This document shows, piece after piece, positions 34,707-46,480 of a stretch of 64,000 nucleotides of DNA. The stretch spans positions 70,303,406 through 70,367,405 of the forward strand of contig NC_037670.1 of assembly GCF_003255815.1 (NCBI RefSeq). Reading direction: 5' to 3'. A program made the position numbers and the translations under genes. Positions within the stretch are counted from its first letter, which is position 1, and every line of letters starts with the position of its first letter. Source of the DNA: Theropithecus gelada (taxonomy: Eukaryota; Chordata; Mammalia; Primates; Cercopithecidae). Under the pieces are notes generated by a model, which saw only the letters and a program-made list of their open reading frames with translations, was not told the DNA's origin and did not search any database.

Positions 34707-37224
34707 GTAAGAAGAGACTATGTTTAGTGGGAAGGGGGCAAAGAAAAGGACAGAATGGAAAGGAAAACCCCGCATTGATTTGGTGAGAGCTCATGAAGAC
34801 GCTCTTGGGGTGAGGTTTTCTAAAGTTCACTTTGCTGAAGCCTGACTGCTCCTGTGGTTTTCCCCTGCAGTTCGCTTCAGCTGGCCTTAAAGGTGAGGTT
34901 TTGTAGCATCTGACACCTTTAGTGTGGTATAAACTTCCAGTGTGATTTTATATTTTCTCTTAGAATGGCTTTAGCTGTGTAGTTACTGGACAGTGTTGGA
35001 GATAACCAGCCTCCGTACCAATCCCAGATGGTCCCTGAAACACTTTTGACTCAGGGTGCTCTGTGTGTAGTCATCCAGAATCTTCCATATACGCCCATAA
35101 ACCACTAGAAGCAGCCAGCACAAGTGTGCGATTACCCAGAAGTCGGTATGAACGGCTCTGGCCTTCCCTGCTGTGATGGAGGCGGTCAGTATTGACCAGC
35201 ATGAAGGTCTCATTTTCACTCCTCCAAGCTCCAAGAGTGGCCCTGCTTCCAGGAGCATGACAGAGTTGAGTATTAATTACTTGCTGAATTTCATGCCGAA
35301 TAAAACCACATGTGTCTTTCAGCTGTGGTTTGGAAACATTTCCACCCTGGATATTATCTATGAAAGTTGGATGGGATTACATCACCTTGCTGCTGGTTTA
35401 TACATGTTCAAATTTCATGTCAGCAGAGAAGAGAAGGCGCTTCTGTGTGTTTCTCCTAGAGTTTTCCAGAGAGGCGGCAGACAGGCAGAGACAGGGTGAA
35501 GTCTGGCCTTGGTTTGCACATTGTGGAGAGAGCCACATCTGCCATCTTGGGAGCCAGGAGTTGGCCCAGCAGGCAATAAAAGGAAACCCATGACAGTTTG
35601 ATTTTAAAAACTGAGTGGTGGGTTTGTATGAACCTGGTGGCAGCATGTCGTAAAGAGAGCATCGGAAGAGAAGCAGGGAGAAAAGTTAGGCAGGGATGAC
35701 CTGAAAATAGCAGAGGTAAAAGGTGGAAAGAGTTTTGAAATTTTTTTAGGATGAGGAAATCAATAGCTATGATGATTCTTTAGACACTGCACAGTATGAG
35801 TTGGGGGACGGGGAGAATCATCGATGAATTTCAGATTTCTAAGGTTTCTGGCCCTTAAGTGGCTGTTGCAAGGTGGAACCATGACATGTCATCCCAAGGT
35901 AGGGATGACAGGTAATAGGTCTTAGGGAAAAACAATGAGGCACGTTGGACTCTTTGAGCTGTGAGGTATCTGTGTAACAACTATGTGTACACGTTCCTGG
36001 GCAAGGAAGTATATGCATTTGATGTGCTGGCAACATGTCAGGGTGGGAAAGATGGCTTGTGAGGGGGGGTCATTGTCCCATGGGTGGTAGATAAACCATG
36101 AGTGTGGATGGGATTGCTTTGGGGTCGGTTGAGGACCTTAGTGGGCCAAGGAGGGAATCCTAGGAATTCCAATATTCCTATGAAGGAGATTGAGAAGAAA
36201 TGCTCAGATTTGAAGAAAGTGTGTCAGATGAGAGTTCAAAGGGAGAAAAGGAGTTGGCTTGCAGGGAGGTAAAATCCAAAGGTAGTGATTACAAGAAATC
36301 AAGCATATATGCAGAATTTCAAGATGTGTGAGAGTAAAATGTATCAAATTATGTAAAGGATCAAGAATGATAACAGCATTTTTTTTTTTAACTTAAATGT
36401 CAATAGGGAGAACACTGGTGATTTTTGCTAGAGCAGTTTTAGGGATTGTAGTGAGGGCAGAGGCTACATTATGAGGATTTGAGCTGAGACTGGACAGTGA
36501 AGAAATTCAGAGAGGAAATGTATTCTACTCTTTCAGGATTCTTAACTTACAAGAGAAGAAGAGGGATAGGTCAAGGATCAAAGGATGCTGTTAAAAATGT
36601 GGTTTAAGATTTTTGTTTATTTGTTTTGATGAAGGAGATTTGATAAAGCTTACAAGCCAAAGGAAACGAGACAGCGGAGCAGGATAGGTTGAAAGTAAAA
36701 AGAATACACTAATAAGCGATAGAGCCAGGTGCTGAATGGATAGACGCAGAGTGGACCATGAGCACAGGTGAATAGCTTGGCTGTTAATAGAAGAAAGCAC
36801 AAGGTAGGAGGGAGGATGTGGTATCTAAAGGTTGAGAAATGTGTAGCCAATTCCCTCAATGTCCTCCAAAAATGATGTAGGACACAAGTCAGCTTTTGAG
36901 AGAAGAAGAGTAGGTATAAGAGCGTGCTTGAGGAAATTTGTGTTTCATATAATCGAGTGGAGAGTGAGCTAATCAAAGTTAGAAAAGGAGTTGTCAAGAA
37001 ATATTATGAAGAGACTAGGGAATTATGATTGCACTAATGCCCAGAGTTCCTACCAGGTTTTAACCACTCAAGTGTAGCAGTTGGCATGGAGCTATGACCT
37101 TGACACAATGATGCAACTGACTGCATGGATATGGAATTCACCTAGGAAGAAAGAAACATAGAGTAGATGAGGGGCTGCATCTTTTGCCATAATCTTTAGT
37201 GAAAGTGAGGAGTGGTTGGTAATG
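34707..37224. other. Unique sequence, 2.5 kb
   Basis: No repeat family recognised. Overlapping frames of 82-108 codons around 35173-35662 and a 115-codon minus frame at 36650-36997 show no known domain. Confidence 0.5.
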
Positions 37225-37320
37225 TGCTTAAGAGTATGAGTTTTCAAGTTAAATATATTCATGTTTGGGTCTCAGTTCAACCACTTCCTTGGCATAAGAT
37301 CTGACTAGTGGCCTTGTGGC
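37225..37320 (+). mobile_element. MIR: MIR fragment
   Basis: Sense MIR start: gtgcttaagagtatgagttt, gggtctcagttcaaccactt, then ccttggcataagatctgac. Confidence 0.6.
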
Positions 37321-38884
37321 TTCTTGTATCTTTCAGGCTGAAGTCCTGGCTGGAATGCTTCTTGCATCGTATCACTGGGGATTGGAAGAATTGAGATGTT
37401 TCTTGCTGTGGTTGTCCAACCCAGCTCTAGTTTGTCAGCCAGTATCCTGCATGCACAAAAGTAGTGTTTAATCTAAGAAGACTCGAGGCAAGAGAGTAAG
37501 TTATCATGGGTTGTCTTTCTGCTGTAACCAGGCAATAAAACAAGAACTCTGCTCACTAGTCACATACCTGCCCCCCTCCTGAATGAGACCCTGGCAAAAG
37601 CTAGAGTTACAAAGTAGAGGTTTATCCAGCCTTTCCCAACATACTTTAATGTAACTACTTCTACTAATACCTTGTTAGAAAATAAAAAATCCAGGACGAA
37701 TGCAAACCAAAATGGATTCTAGGACAGCAGGCACCAACTAGGACTCTGAGACAAATCTGAAAGTACAGTCTCGCTGGATGGAAGGATGAACACCCACCCG
37801 AGAGAAGGGTGCAGGGAAAGCAATATCCTCAGAGAAACAGTTTCAGATTCAGCTGGAAGCAGGCCCAGGTCTGGCTTCAGGCAGCTGTCCCCAAGCGTGT
37901 TTCCCAGTGGACCAATAAATCTCCACCCTCAGACACAACTAGAGATGCAGGCATTTTCCAGGCACTGCTTGGCCTGGTCAGAAGAGTGGGCAGCACTTGG
38001 GCATTCTTCCATCGTGGCCTTTTTAGGGGTTGACTTTTTTATATTTTGCAATGGCAGCAGCTCAGAAACATTTTTCTGCTATGAAGATTAGCTTTCATCT
38101 TTGCATTGTGGTTTCTGGTTTAGAGGCCACAGAGATAATAAGGCTAAAGCCTTCTTCCTGTTGTCAGAAGTCTCCTTGCTTAGAATAAACAAAGTCTCCA
38201 AGGGCACAGGGTCATTGAAAGCAAGTTAGAGTGATGCTCACCTGATAGAATGCAAAAGACCCACCCCAAAATCTCCCCCAATGTTCTGCTACCACAGCCG
38301 ATGCTTTCTGATAACTTTGCCCTGGTAAGATATTGACAGCCTCTGGAAAGACTGAATAACCACTTCTTTTTCATATTTCACTGTGAATTACTTTATCAGC
38401 CTTCTTTTCATCAACATTAAAGAGGCAAGCACATGGAGAAAGCTGGAATGAGCATGGTGCAGAAGGAGGACTTACAGATCAAAAGGGCAAAGACAGGGCA
38501 AAAGGGCAAACAGGTGTGCGGAGGCAGGGGGTGAGCCTGGTGAGAGCCAGGTGCCTGAGACAAGTTACCTACTGCGCAACTTTGTTAGGAGCAGTTCAAC
38601 TGAAGGAATCTGGCTGAGTAGCATTTCTTTGTTTTTGCTCTTTGAATTTTGGTCTTAGAAACACTTTAGGCGAAATTACTTGACAGAGTCCATATTTGTT
38701 GTCCTTGCGTCTGGTCTGGACTTGGCAGCAAAAGTAGAAAGACTGATGTGTTTGAGAAATGACTTTCTTTCCAGACTCTCTGGAAATATTTAATGTCTAA
38801 AATATTTGGATTGTTAGGATTTACAACTTTAATGGACATGCAGAGAGTAACAAGGACTTCCTTACTACTGAATCTGATCTTTCA
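37321..38884. other. Unique sequence, nothing recognised
   Basis: About 1.56 kb with no repeat or gene that I can name. Two overlapping plus frames (37786-38091 and 37809-38033) are probably chance. Confidence 0.5.
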
Positions 38885-38984
38885 AAGTTTTATTTTCATT
38901 TGCTTTATTGAGAAATATAATATAAACACAGAAAAGTATATAAAATATACATGTACAATTTAAAAATAATAAAGCAGGAAATGA

Positions 38985-39350
38985 ACAAACTATTTCTGCA
39001 TGCAACAAAATGAGTCGATTTGACAAATAAAATATTGAGGAAAAGCAGCCAGATTAAAAAAAGAGTGCATACTACATAATTCCATTAATATAAAGTTTAA
39101 AAGCAGGAAAAACTGATTTATAGCGTTGAAAGTCAGAATAGCGGCTACCTTTGAGAGAGGGTTAGTGACTTGCCATTCCTTATTTTGTGTGGTTTTGTTT
39201 GCTATCTTTCTCTTCATTAGGATAGAGAGTCAGATGTAGGGCGTTTTGGTGCTGGTGTGCTGGAGATTGCTGGCTTCATTCATTCAGCTGCATGCTTCTA
39301 TTTGTACACTTTTGTGTATATATGCTATATTTGAATAAATAGTTTTTTTA
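38985..39350 (+). mobile_element. L1M 3' end inserted into the minus-strand L1
   Basis: Sense L1 ORF2 end and 3' UTR: agtgcatactacataattcc, agtttaaaagcaggaaaaac, gtcagaatagcggctacctt, and the end tttgaataaatagttttttt. The orientation is opposite to the flanking L1. A short repeat aaataataaagca / aaaataaagca at the two edges may be its target-site duplication. Confidence 0.7.
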
Positions 39351-39641
39351 AAATAAAGCAAACACCTGAAAACCCAGCATCCAAGTAAATAAATGAATTG
39401 TGCCATTTTCTCAGCTACCGAGTTCTGTGCTTCACCCCTATCTCCCCACCAAATGTAATCACTATCTTGACTCTTGTGATACTCACTATTGTGGTTTTCT
39501 TTAGGATGTTACATAATTTTAGAATGTAGCCAAATAATGTATTATTTAGTTTTGCTTATTTTTGAAATTTATACAAATGAAATCATACTGTATGTACTTT
39601 CTCTGACTTGATTTGTCTTATTATGCTTTTGTGATTCTTTT

Positions 39642-39943
39642 TTTTCTTTTTTTTTTGACACGGAGTCTCGCTCTCTCCTCCAGGCTGGAGTGCAGTGGCC
39701 AGTGGTGCTATCTTGGCTCACTGCAAGCTCCACCTCCTGGGTTCACGCCATTCTCCTGCCTCAGTCTCCCGAGTAGCTGGGACTACAGGCGCCTGCCACC
39801 GCGCCCAGCTAATTTTTGTATTTTTAGTAGAGACGGGGTTTCACTGTGTTAGCCAGGATGGTCTCGATCTCCTGACCACGTGATCCGCCCGTCTCGGCCT
39901 CCCAAAGTGCTGGGATTACAGGCGTGAGCCACCGCGCCTGGCC
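39642..39943 (-). mobile_element. Full-length Alu (S/Y-type)
   Basis: Complete antisense Alu, T tail to head (gagccaccgcgcctggcc), with an exact 17-bp target-site duplication gcttttgtgattctttt at 39625-39641 and 39944-39960. It lacks the monkey-specific changes seen at 4852, so it is from an older subfamily. Confidence 0.93.
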
Positions 39944-40165
39944 GCTTTTGTGATTCTTTTGTGCTGATGTATGAAGCTGTAATTTATTCATTTGTACTCA
40001 TTTATGGTATTCCATTGCATAAATATGCCAAAATTTATTTGGCCATTGGATTTTTTTCAATTCTTTGCATGAAATTGAAATGTTTTGAGATAGATAGCTA
40101 TAATGTATATAAATGTATATAATGTTTATATATTACATATAGATAGTGTATCTTTTATGTTATTT

Positions 40166-40190
<25 letters not shown>
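40166..40190. repeat. (TG)n microsatellite
   Basis: About 12 uninterrupted TG units, followed by atatatatgt and a TTTTG-repeat Alu tail. Likely polymorphic. Confidence 0.9.
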
Positions 40191-40199
<9 letters not shown>

Positions 40200-40505
40200 T
40201 TTTTGTTTTGTTTTGTTTTGTTTTGAGACGGTGTCTTGCTCTGTGGCCCAGGCTGGAGTACAGTGGTGCGATCTCCGCTCACTGCAAGCTCCGCCTCCCA
40301 GGTTCACACCATTCTCCTGCCTCAGCCTCCCGAGTACCTGGGACTATAGGCGCCCGCCACCATGCCCAGTTAATTTTTTGTATTTTTAGTAGAGACAGGG
40401 TTTCCCAATGTTAGCCAGGATGGTCTTGATCTCCTGACCTTATGATCCGCCTGCCTCAGCCTCCCAAAGTGCTGGGATTACAGGCGTGAGCCATCGCGCC
40501 TGGCC
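40200..40505 (-). mobile_element. Full-length Alu with a (TTTTG)n tail
   Basis: Antisense Alu with both monomers. The tail has evolved into five TTTTG units (40200-40224), and the head ends gagccatcgcgcctggcc. The flanks are AT-alternating (atatatat on both sides), consistent with a target-site duplication of simple sequence. Confidence 0.92.
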
Positions 40506-40700
40506 TACATATATATATAAAATATGTACACACACAAACACACACACACTCCCATACATTCTTGAATACATATCTTGGGACACATGATCAATAATTTATT
40601 TTTCTAGGGTAAATGCCTGGAAATAGACTTGCTTAACCATGCTCTTTTCAGCTTTTTATTTGAGCATCTTTTAAAATGCTTTTTATTTCTTTAAAAGAAA

Positions 40701-41214
40701 AATACACCTTTGAGTAAGGAACTTCTTTATCAGCATGCAGTTATTAGACTATTCCTGTGGGTGGCTTTACAGGCTTGTTCACTCAGATTCTGTCCTCTTG
40801 CTTCAGGGATAGATACTTATTTAAAAGACAACCTGTCTGGTTAGTCAATCTTGCTTTCTCACTTACCCAAGATGTCTTCTGTTACTGAACCCTGAACTCT
40901 TATTGTTTCTGTAACAAAGAAACAAGGGGCCCTGCCCTCCATTTCCCTCCCTTACAAAAGTATCCACTTTTTGACATTTTTCATCTTTTAATCCCTTGTG
41001 CATATTATGTATTTGTTTTTCAGCTGCCCTCAGCAAGCATATCCTTGTCAACTAAAATTTATTTACAGTAGACTCCAATCAAGGTGAGTCCTTTCTTTGC
41101 AGGAGTGAGTATTTGCTGGAAAGGTCAAAAGTGTGCCATTACTAAGGCTCCTCCATCCTCTCTGTTCTTCCTGGCAACACCACTGCAGCTCTGTGGCTTC
41201 CCAAGCAGAACTGT
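40701..41214. other. Unique sequence between L1 blocks
   Basis: No repeat or gene recognised. Confidence 0.45.
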
Positions 41215-42500
41215 GTTATTTGGTGCATACACATTGAGAATTGTTACATATTATTGGTGAATTGAATAATGTCAAATGTGAAATTAACCTGTATCTAGGA
41301 CATCCTTTTGCTTTAAAATCTATTTTGCATATGATTGACATAACTACAGTGGCTTTTGTTGTTATCATAGAATATTTCCTGATACTTATTTTTCATCCTT
41401 TTACTTTTAGCCTTCTCTGTCTTTAGAGATATGCCTTATATAAACACACATCTTGTAGAGTTCGTCTTAGAATGAAAGAATCTTAACTCCATTCACCTCC
41501 TTCTCTAATTGAAAGCTATTATTGTAGTATATATTATTTCTCTCTTTATCTCAGGACAATTATTATGGATTTGTTCATTCAATAGTCATTAAATGTTACC
41601 CAAAAATGTATTATTTTCTTTCCTCTTTGTTTCTTCTGGCATTGGAAAACTTCTACCTGGAACTTACTTTCCTTCACTTTGAAAGATACTGTTTAAGATT
41701 TCCTTTAGTGAGTGTCTGTGGGCAGCAAAACCTTTCAGTTCTTGTTTCTTTAAAAATGTCCAATTTCATTCTTGAAAGTTATTTTCCTTGGGCATAGATT
41801 CCTAAGTTGGATAGTTTCTGGGCTTGTTTGCTTGTTTGTTTTCCTTTCAGTACCATGAAAATTCCACTTCACTGTCTTTCGGTTTCCGTTGTGGTTTTTA
41901 AGAAGTTAGCTGTTAGTCTGACACATTTTTGAATGCAAATTGTCCCTTCTCTCTGGCTTCTTCTAGTATCTCTGCTTTGACATTGATGTTTTCCAGTGTT
42001 AATATGATGTACCTTATTGTGAATATCACTTTGTTTATCCTTTTAGATATCAAAAATTTTAAATCTCTTTCTCTGAAAATTTCTCATGATTCTCTCCTCA
42101 AACATTGCTTTTGCTGTATTCTTTCTTCTCTTTCTGAAACTCCAATTAAATAGAGATCAGATCTTTAAATTCACCCTCCATGTCTCTTAACTCTTTTATA
42201 ATCTATATGTATTTCTTTGGCTTTTTTGTGCTAGATTATGGATTATACCCTTCAGCTCAGTTTTCCAGTGTACCATTGAAATCCTTAGCTCTGTCTGATG
42301 TTTTCAGATGTACCCACTGAGTTTTAAATTCTTGTAATACCTTTCCTTTTTAGAATATTATTTGATTTTTCTCTTGAATCTGCTTTTATTTTCACACTGT
42401 AAGTCTTCACAGATAGTGTTTAACTCTCTGCTGTTTCTCACTCAACGGTACCTTGTTACTTCATCTGTCTCATGACTTTTAAAATGTGAGCTGTTGATTT
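41215..42500 (-). mobile_element. Old L1M or HAL1 5' half
   Basis: Antisense L1 ORF2-start sequence at 41220-41460 (gcatacacattgagaattgt, acataactacagtggctttt) runs into ORF1/5' UTR-type sequence: agatttcctttagtgagtgt, catgaaaattccacttcact, gtctttcggtttccg, tctgaaactccaattaaata. This is the expected order for a minus-strand L1M or HAL1. No frame survives. Confidence 0.65.
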
Positions 42501-43090
42501 TCCTATGTAACTTGTGTGTGTGTGGAAATCTCCTTAGATTGAGACAAAGGTGAATACTTCTAAAGACAATTATTACTTTCCTCTGCCAGTTGACAACTCT
42601 TCTAGGATTATTTAAACTAAATTCCATTCTCAGTTTTTTTGGTCATCCAAATACTATGGAATTGAGGCAGCAAACACACACGAGATCTAACCTTAAATAT
42701 AATTTCTCAGAGTCTATTTTCCCCTTTCACTCAGTGCCAGGATTTGAAAACACGCAATTCTCCCCCATCTCTTTTTCCTTTTTCCCATTTTCTGATAGGA
42801 GGATGGGGAGAGTTTATTTCTAGTTCATACTTATGCTTAAGATAAAGACTTTTGGTGTTCCAACTTTATCCAGGGAGGTCCCCTGTTAAACACTGTAACT
42901 TAAAGGGACCTGTACTTTATTTTCTGATCTCTACACCTTACAGGCTCATAACAGCTTAAATTGTTAGGTTCTGAAAATATTCTCAAGGTAAAAATGCTGA
43001 ATGAAATTCTATGTTTGCCTCTCTATGTTCTCATCTTCCCTTAGATTTTGGCCTGAGCAAACATTACTTTCTTGCCAGCTCACCAAATCA
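42501..43090. other. Unique or unclassified sequence
   Basis: Nothing recognised. It could be the further decayed 5' end of the preceding L1. Confidence 0.4.
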
Positions 43091-43205
43091 ATTGTTCAAC
43101 AAATATTTGTGAAGTCCCTACAATATTCCAACTACTATTCTATGTGTTGGGAACACAGCAATGTAAAAAACAGACAATAATCTCTACTCTCAAGGAATTT
43201 ATCTC
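43091..43205 (-). mobile_element. L2-type fragment
   Basis: The plus strand reads attgttcaacaaatatttgt, ctactattctatgtgttggg, acacagcaatgtaaaaaaca, the antisense of the L2 3' end. Confidence 0.6.
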
Positions 43206-44100
43206 AGAACCACTGAGTGGTGGTTTTCATAATATTTTCAAAACTACATTTTATCCAGCTTTCTTTGTCTTCACTTCTTTCATCCAGGTACCTAGCCCGA
43301 CATGTTAACAAAACCAGAATCTCTCTCTTTCACTTAAGCCTTGAAAGAAGTGAGTTGGTGACAGTTTTCAGTTTTATTATTTATTTATTTATATATTTAT
43401 TTTGGTGCATTGGATTTAGTGCCTTGAAAGGAACACAGGACTGAGAAATGGGAAGATTAGGTCTTAGTTCCATTCCACATCTTAGCAAGTTCAAATATCT
43501 TCCTTAACTTTAAAATAGTTACATTTATCCTTCTTAAATTAAAAAAATAGGTTATTTAACCTTATGTTAAATGGATTGATCATCTTCTCATCACAGGATT
43601 ATTTTGAGGTCACTAATTACAAATGTAAGTGAAGACACATTGTGAAGACTACTCTTCAACTATCAATATTCTCATTGTTTTTGAGCTAGAGAAACTTTCC
43701 TACAGGAGTTGAGTATCATGTCCAGAATCACATTATAATAATTTATTATTCAAATCAAATCAATACCCATTGAGTAGGAACATAAGTATGAAAAATATCA
43801 TCTTTTTAGTAAAAATGGCCTCACTTTCAATATAGGCATTTAATTTTTGCAACATTTAGCAAAAAATTATTTTCCTGAATTCACAGAAGCATCCTACCCA
43901 TTAAGTGAGCTGTAAGCAATATCACTGAGGTCACTCTGAAGAGCTATAGTAAAGCCATGTCTGGTGCATTCATGAGAGCTGGAGAAGGAAGCTGGGGTAT
44001 GCAAGAGGTGTAGAAGGCCCAACCTCTCCTTAAACGTCCTATTTTCTAATGTCCCCAGCCACTTAAAAGAACTATCTCCTCTGGGTCTACTTTACCCTCC

Positions 44101-44153
44101 TGATAGTAGTGAAAGTAGTGATAGTAGTAGTAGTAGTGATAGTAGCGATAGCA
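44101..44153. repeat. Imperfect (TAG)n trinucleotide repeat
   Basis: gatagtagtagtagtagtga and neighbours, interrupted by GATAGTAG and GCGATAG variants. Confidence 0.85.
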
Positions 44154-44908
44154 GAGGGGCGGCTGAAAGGCAGGCAACTGTCTTTGTGTCTTCTTCCGTG
44201 TTTCCACAATTAGGAAATGCTGACTGAGGAGTGTTTCTCTCTCAGGGGCCTCAAGCACCTCTGGGTCATTTAGGTGTGTAAGTCAGGGAAGTCCAGATAG
44301 TTTCCCAAGTGTCTTCCAGGTAGCTGAATCAGCTGCCACATAGGACTAGGCAGAAGCCTGCAAGGTATTAGTATTAGCTAATTAGTTTTCATTCTCTGTG
44401 CCCCTTGATGGGATTCAGAATGCACCTTGTGCCACTGGCCCCATGCTCAAGTTGCTCAAGAAAGGCAACATGAACTGAAGGAATTCACCGTCTTTGCCAG
44501 ATGAAGTGTTTATTTATAAATTGAAGGATTCTTCTAACAAAGGGAGGCAGATGTTCACCATCTTGATTCATTTCAAATGTGCTCAGACTAATTCAACAAG
44601 CTTCACACAGGGGATCAGAGGGCAAGCCCTGTTTTCCTGACATCCTTCAGGGTCACATTAAACCCATGTTGTGTTTTCTGAGAGATTAGAAACAGACTGC
44701 AAAGTGGACTCAACAGATTTTGAGAGACAACTTTTCTGCACTGAATATAAAACCCCTCAGTCTTGTTTTCATGTGTATGATGTAGGAGTTGTTATTCATG
44801 CTAACTACCCTTTTATTCAAAATCTCAGACATGCAGGGAGGATTAGATGCTAATCATTTTATACTCTTTATTCTCTGTTTACTCATCATCAAGGGCCAAG
44901 CGACTCCA

Positions 44909-45013
44909 GTATGAGTAAGACTCAAGGGATGTTAAGAGAAACATTCTTAATTTCATAACAATAAAAATATATGTTTTTCAAACCGAAAAGACAGCACTGT
45001 ATGAGTAAGACTC
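44909..45013. repeat. 15-bp direct repeat flanking 75 bp
   Basis: The word gtatgagtaagactc occurs exactly at 44909-44923 and 44999-45013. The enclosed 75 bases are AT-rich with no poly(A) tail. Confidence 0.85.
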
Positions 45014-45626
45014 CCTTGAGTCCAAGGGGTGATGTTTAACTTTGTTTGAGAAGTTTATTCTTGCCTCAAGTAAAATGAAACTAGTAAATATCAAGTCCCA
45101 ATGCAGATTGACTGATTAACAAACTGCTTTAATGCAAATGGAGAGGCCAAATATTTTGACTTAACCATTTTTTCACTGAAGTTTTTCACTAAACCTAAAC
45201 ACAGCTGTCCTTGAGGCCAGATGTTAGCTGTAAAAATCAGTGCATTTAATACACCGTGCAACCTCTCTGCCTTTTTAGATGGGCTGAAGCCCACAGCGTC
45301 TGTGTGTATTAGCAGTACATGACTCCGATCACTGTGTTGAGATGCCTATTATCCTCATGTGGCTTGGCGGTAGCTCAGATTTCCTCTAAGCTTGTTCTCA
45401 GTCACTTCACTTAGAAGCTATCTGCTTCTATTGAGGTAAAGGAACCTCACAAATGCACTTGATACTGCCTGTTCCTGAAAGTATTTGGACAAAGTCAAAT
45501 ACCTTCGCCTTTTATCATTGTTAAGTTGCCCAAGTCCAGTTAACTGTGGCCTCACCAAATGCATTTTCCTAGAAGTTTGCACCATCTGGCCTGGCACTCC
45601 TCTCAGGGGAATGAGTAGTTTGTAGA

Positions 45627-45646
45627 GTTGTCCAGGGTTGTCCAGG
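45627..45646. repeat. 10-bp tandem duplication
   Basis: gttgtccagg occurs twice in tandem, exactly. Confidence 0.85.
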
Positions 45647-45754
45647 GTCCTCTGCTTCCCACATGAAGCAGTGCATTTTCTGCTTTGTTAATTAGAGGCT
45701 CAGGACTGTGCAAATGCCTGTCTGTAACTCCTCAGGGCAAATTTGCAAAGCCTA

Positions 45755-45860
45755 GGGAACAGTGATGCAATGGAAAGAGCATGGGTTTCAGAACTGGAAA
45801 GACCTGGGCTTAAATCAAGTAACACCATTGAATTTCCTGAATACCCATTGATTCCAGTCT
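45755..45860 (+). mobile_element. MIR: MIR fragment
   Basis: Sense MIR start: gatgcaatggaaagagcatg, gaactggaaagacctgggct, then taaatcaagtaacacc. Confidence 0.6.
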
Positions 45861-45879
45861 AAGCCCTACTTCTGACTTA

Positions 45880-46205
45880 AGGCAGTACAGTAATTTCCAA
45901 GTCAGACTGAAGACTGCTTCAGGGTCTGCAAATGTTTGAGTGACTTCTTAAAAACCATAATTAAAACTTTTTAAAAATAGTAATTAGAAAGCACATACAC
46001 TCAAGTGTGTTAGGTACTACAATTTGTTGTTCCCCAAATAGCCTCTTTGTTCTTATTGATTACCTTACAAGTATGAAATTATAAATTAAACTTTTATTCA
46101 GAAAGGCCTATTTTAATCTGTATTGTAAGATGGAATTACAGTTGTGGTTTCATGTGGAGAAAAAAAAGGGGGGCCTACTGTTAAAAATGTTTGAAAACCA
46201 CTGCT
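45880..46205. mobile_element. hAT-Charlie-like fragment
   Basis: The right end aaatgtttgaaaaccactgc at about 46185-46204 looks like a Charlie terminal repeat. The interior holds AT-rich sequence and a polypurine run, aaaaaaaaggggggcc. The left end near 45885 is uncertain. Confidence 0.4.
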
Positions 46206-46324
46206 TAAGAATGTGATTCCAACTCTTCCAAAATGTTCTTTCCTTGAGATATTCAATGTTTCCTATCAGCTCATGAAATGCTGCAGTATGAAGGTGCTTA
46301 ACTTTCAAATGTCTCTGTCATCAT

Positions 46325-46480
46325 TTCTTGTAAGGTTGTCTCAGCTACTTAGGAGGCTGAGGCAGGAGGATTGCTTGAGCCTTGGAGTTTCAGGCTATGC
46401 TACACTATGATTGTGCCTGTGAAGAGCCACTGCATTCCGGCCTGAGTAACATAGTGACACCCCATCTCTTATTTTTAAAA
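46325..46480 (+). mobile_element. Alu-related monomer with 7SL-like segment
   Basis: From ctcagctacttaggaggctg to gacaccccatctcttatttt. Between the usual blocks it keeps tgtgcctgtgaagagccact, which carries the extra bases found in 7SL RNA and in the oldest Alu and FRAM copies but lost from typical Alus. It lacks the Alu left end. Confidence 0.75.

Larger units (their letters stand above)
38885..40700 (-). mobile_element. Old L1M 3' region, host of three later insertions
   Basis: Antisense L1 3' UTR begins tgctttattgagaaatataa at about 38900, continues after a sense L1 insertion at 39365 (cacccctatctccccaccaa, aatgaaatcatactgtatgt), and resumes after an Alu with attccattgcataaatatgc at 40010 and after a second Alu with cttgggacacatgat near 40573. 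Four blocks of one minus-strand copy are separated by one L1 and two Alus. Confidence 0.75.
43206..45754. other. Unique sequence with short local repeats
   Basis: Contains an ATTT-rich tract at 43377-43403, a TAG-type triplet repeat, a 15-bp direct repeat and a 10-bp tandem repeat (listed separately). A faint MIR-like stretch may lie at 43420-43620. No gene recognised. Confidence 0.5.

Noticed and set aside
40103..40414. Plus-strand frame with VCVCVCVYIYVF-like start
   Set aside because: Translation of a TG microsatellite and an antisense Alu.
44101..44153. TAG repeats considered as a CRISPR-like or regulatory array
   Set aside because: A plain trinucleotide microsatellite with no spacers.
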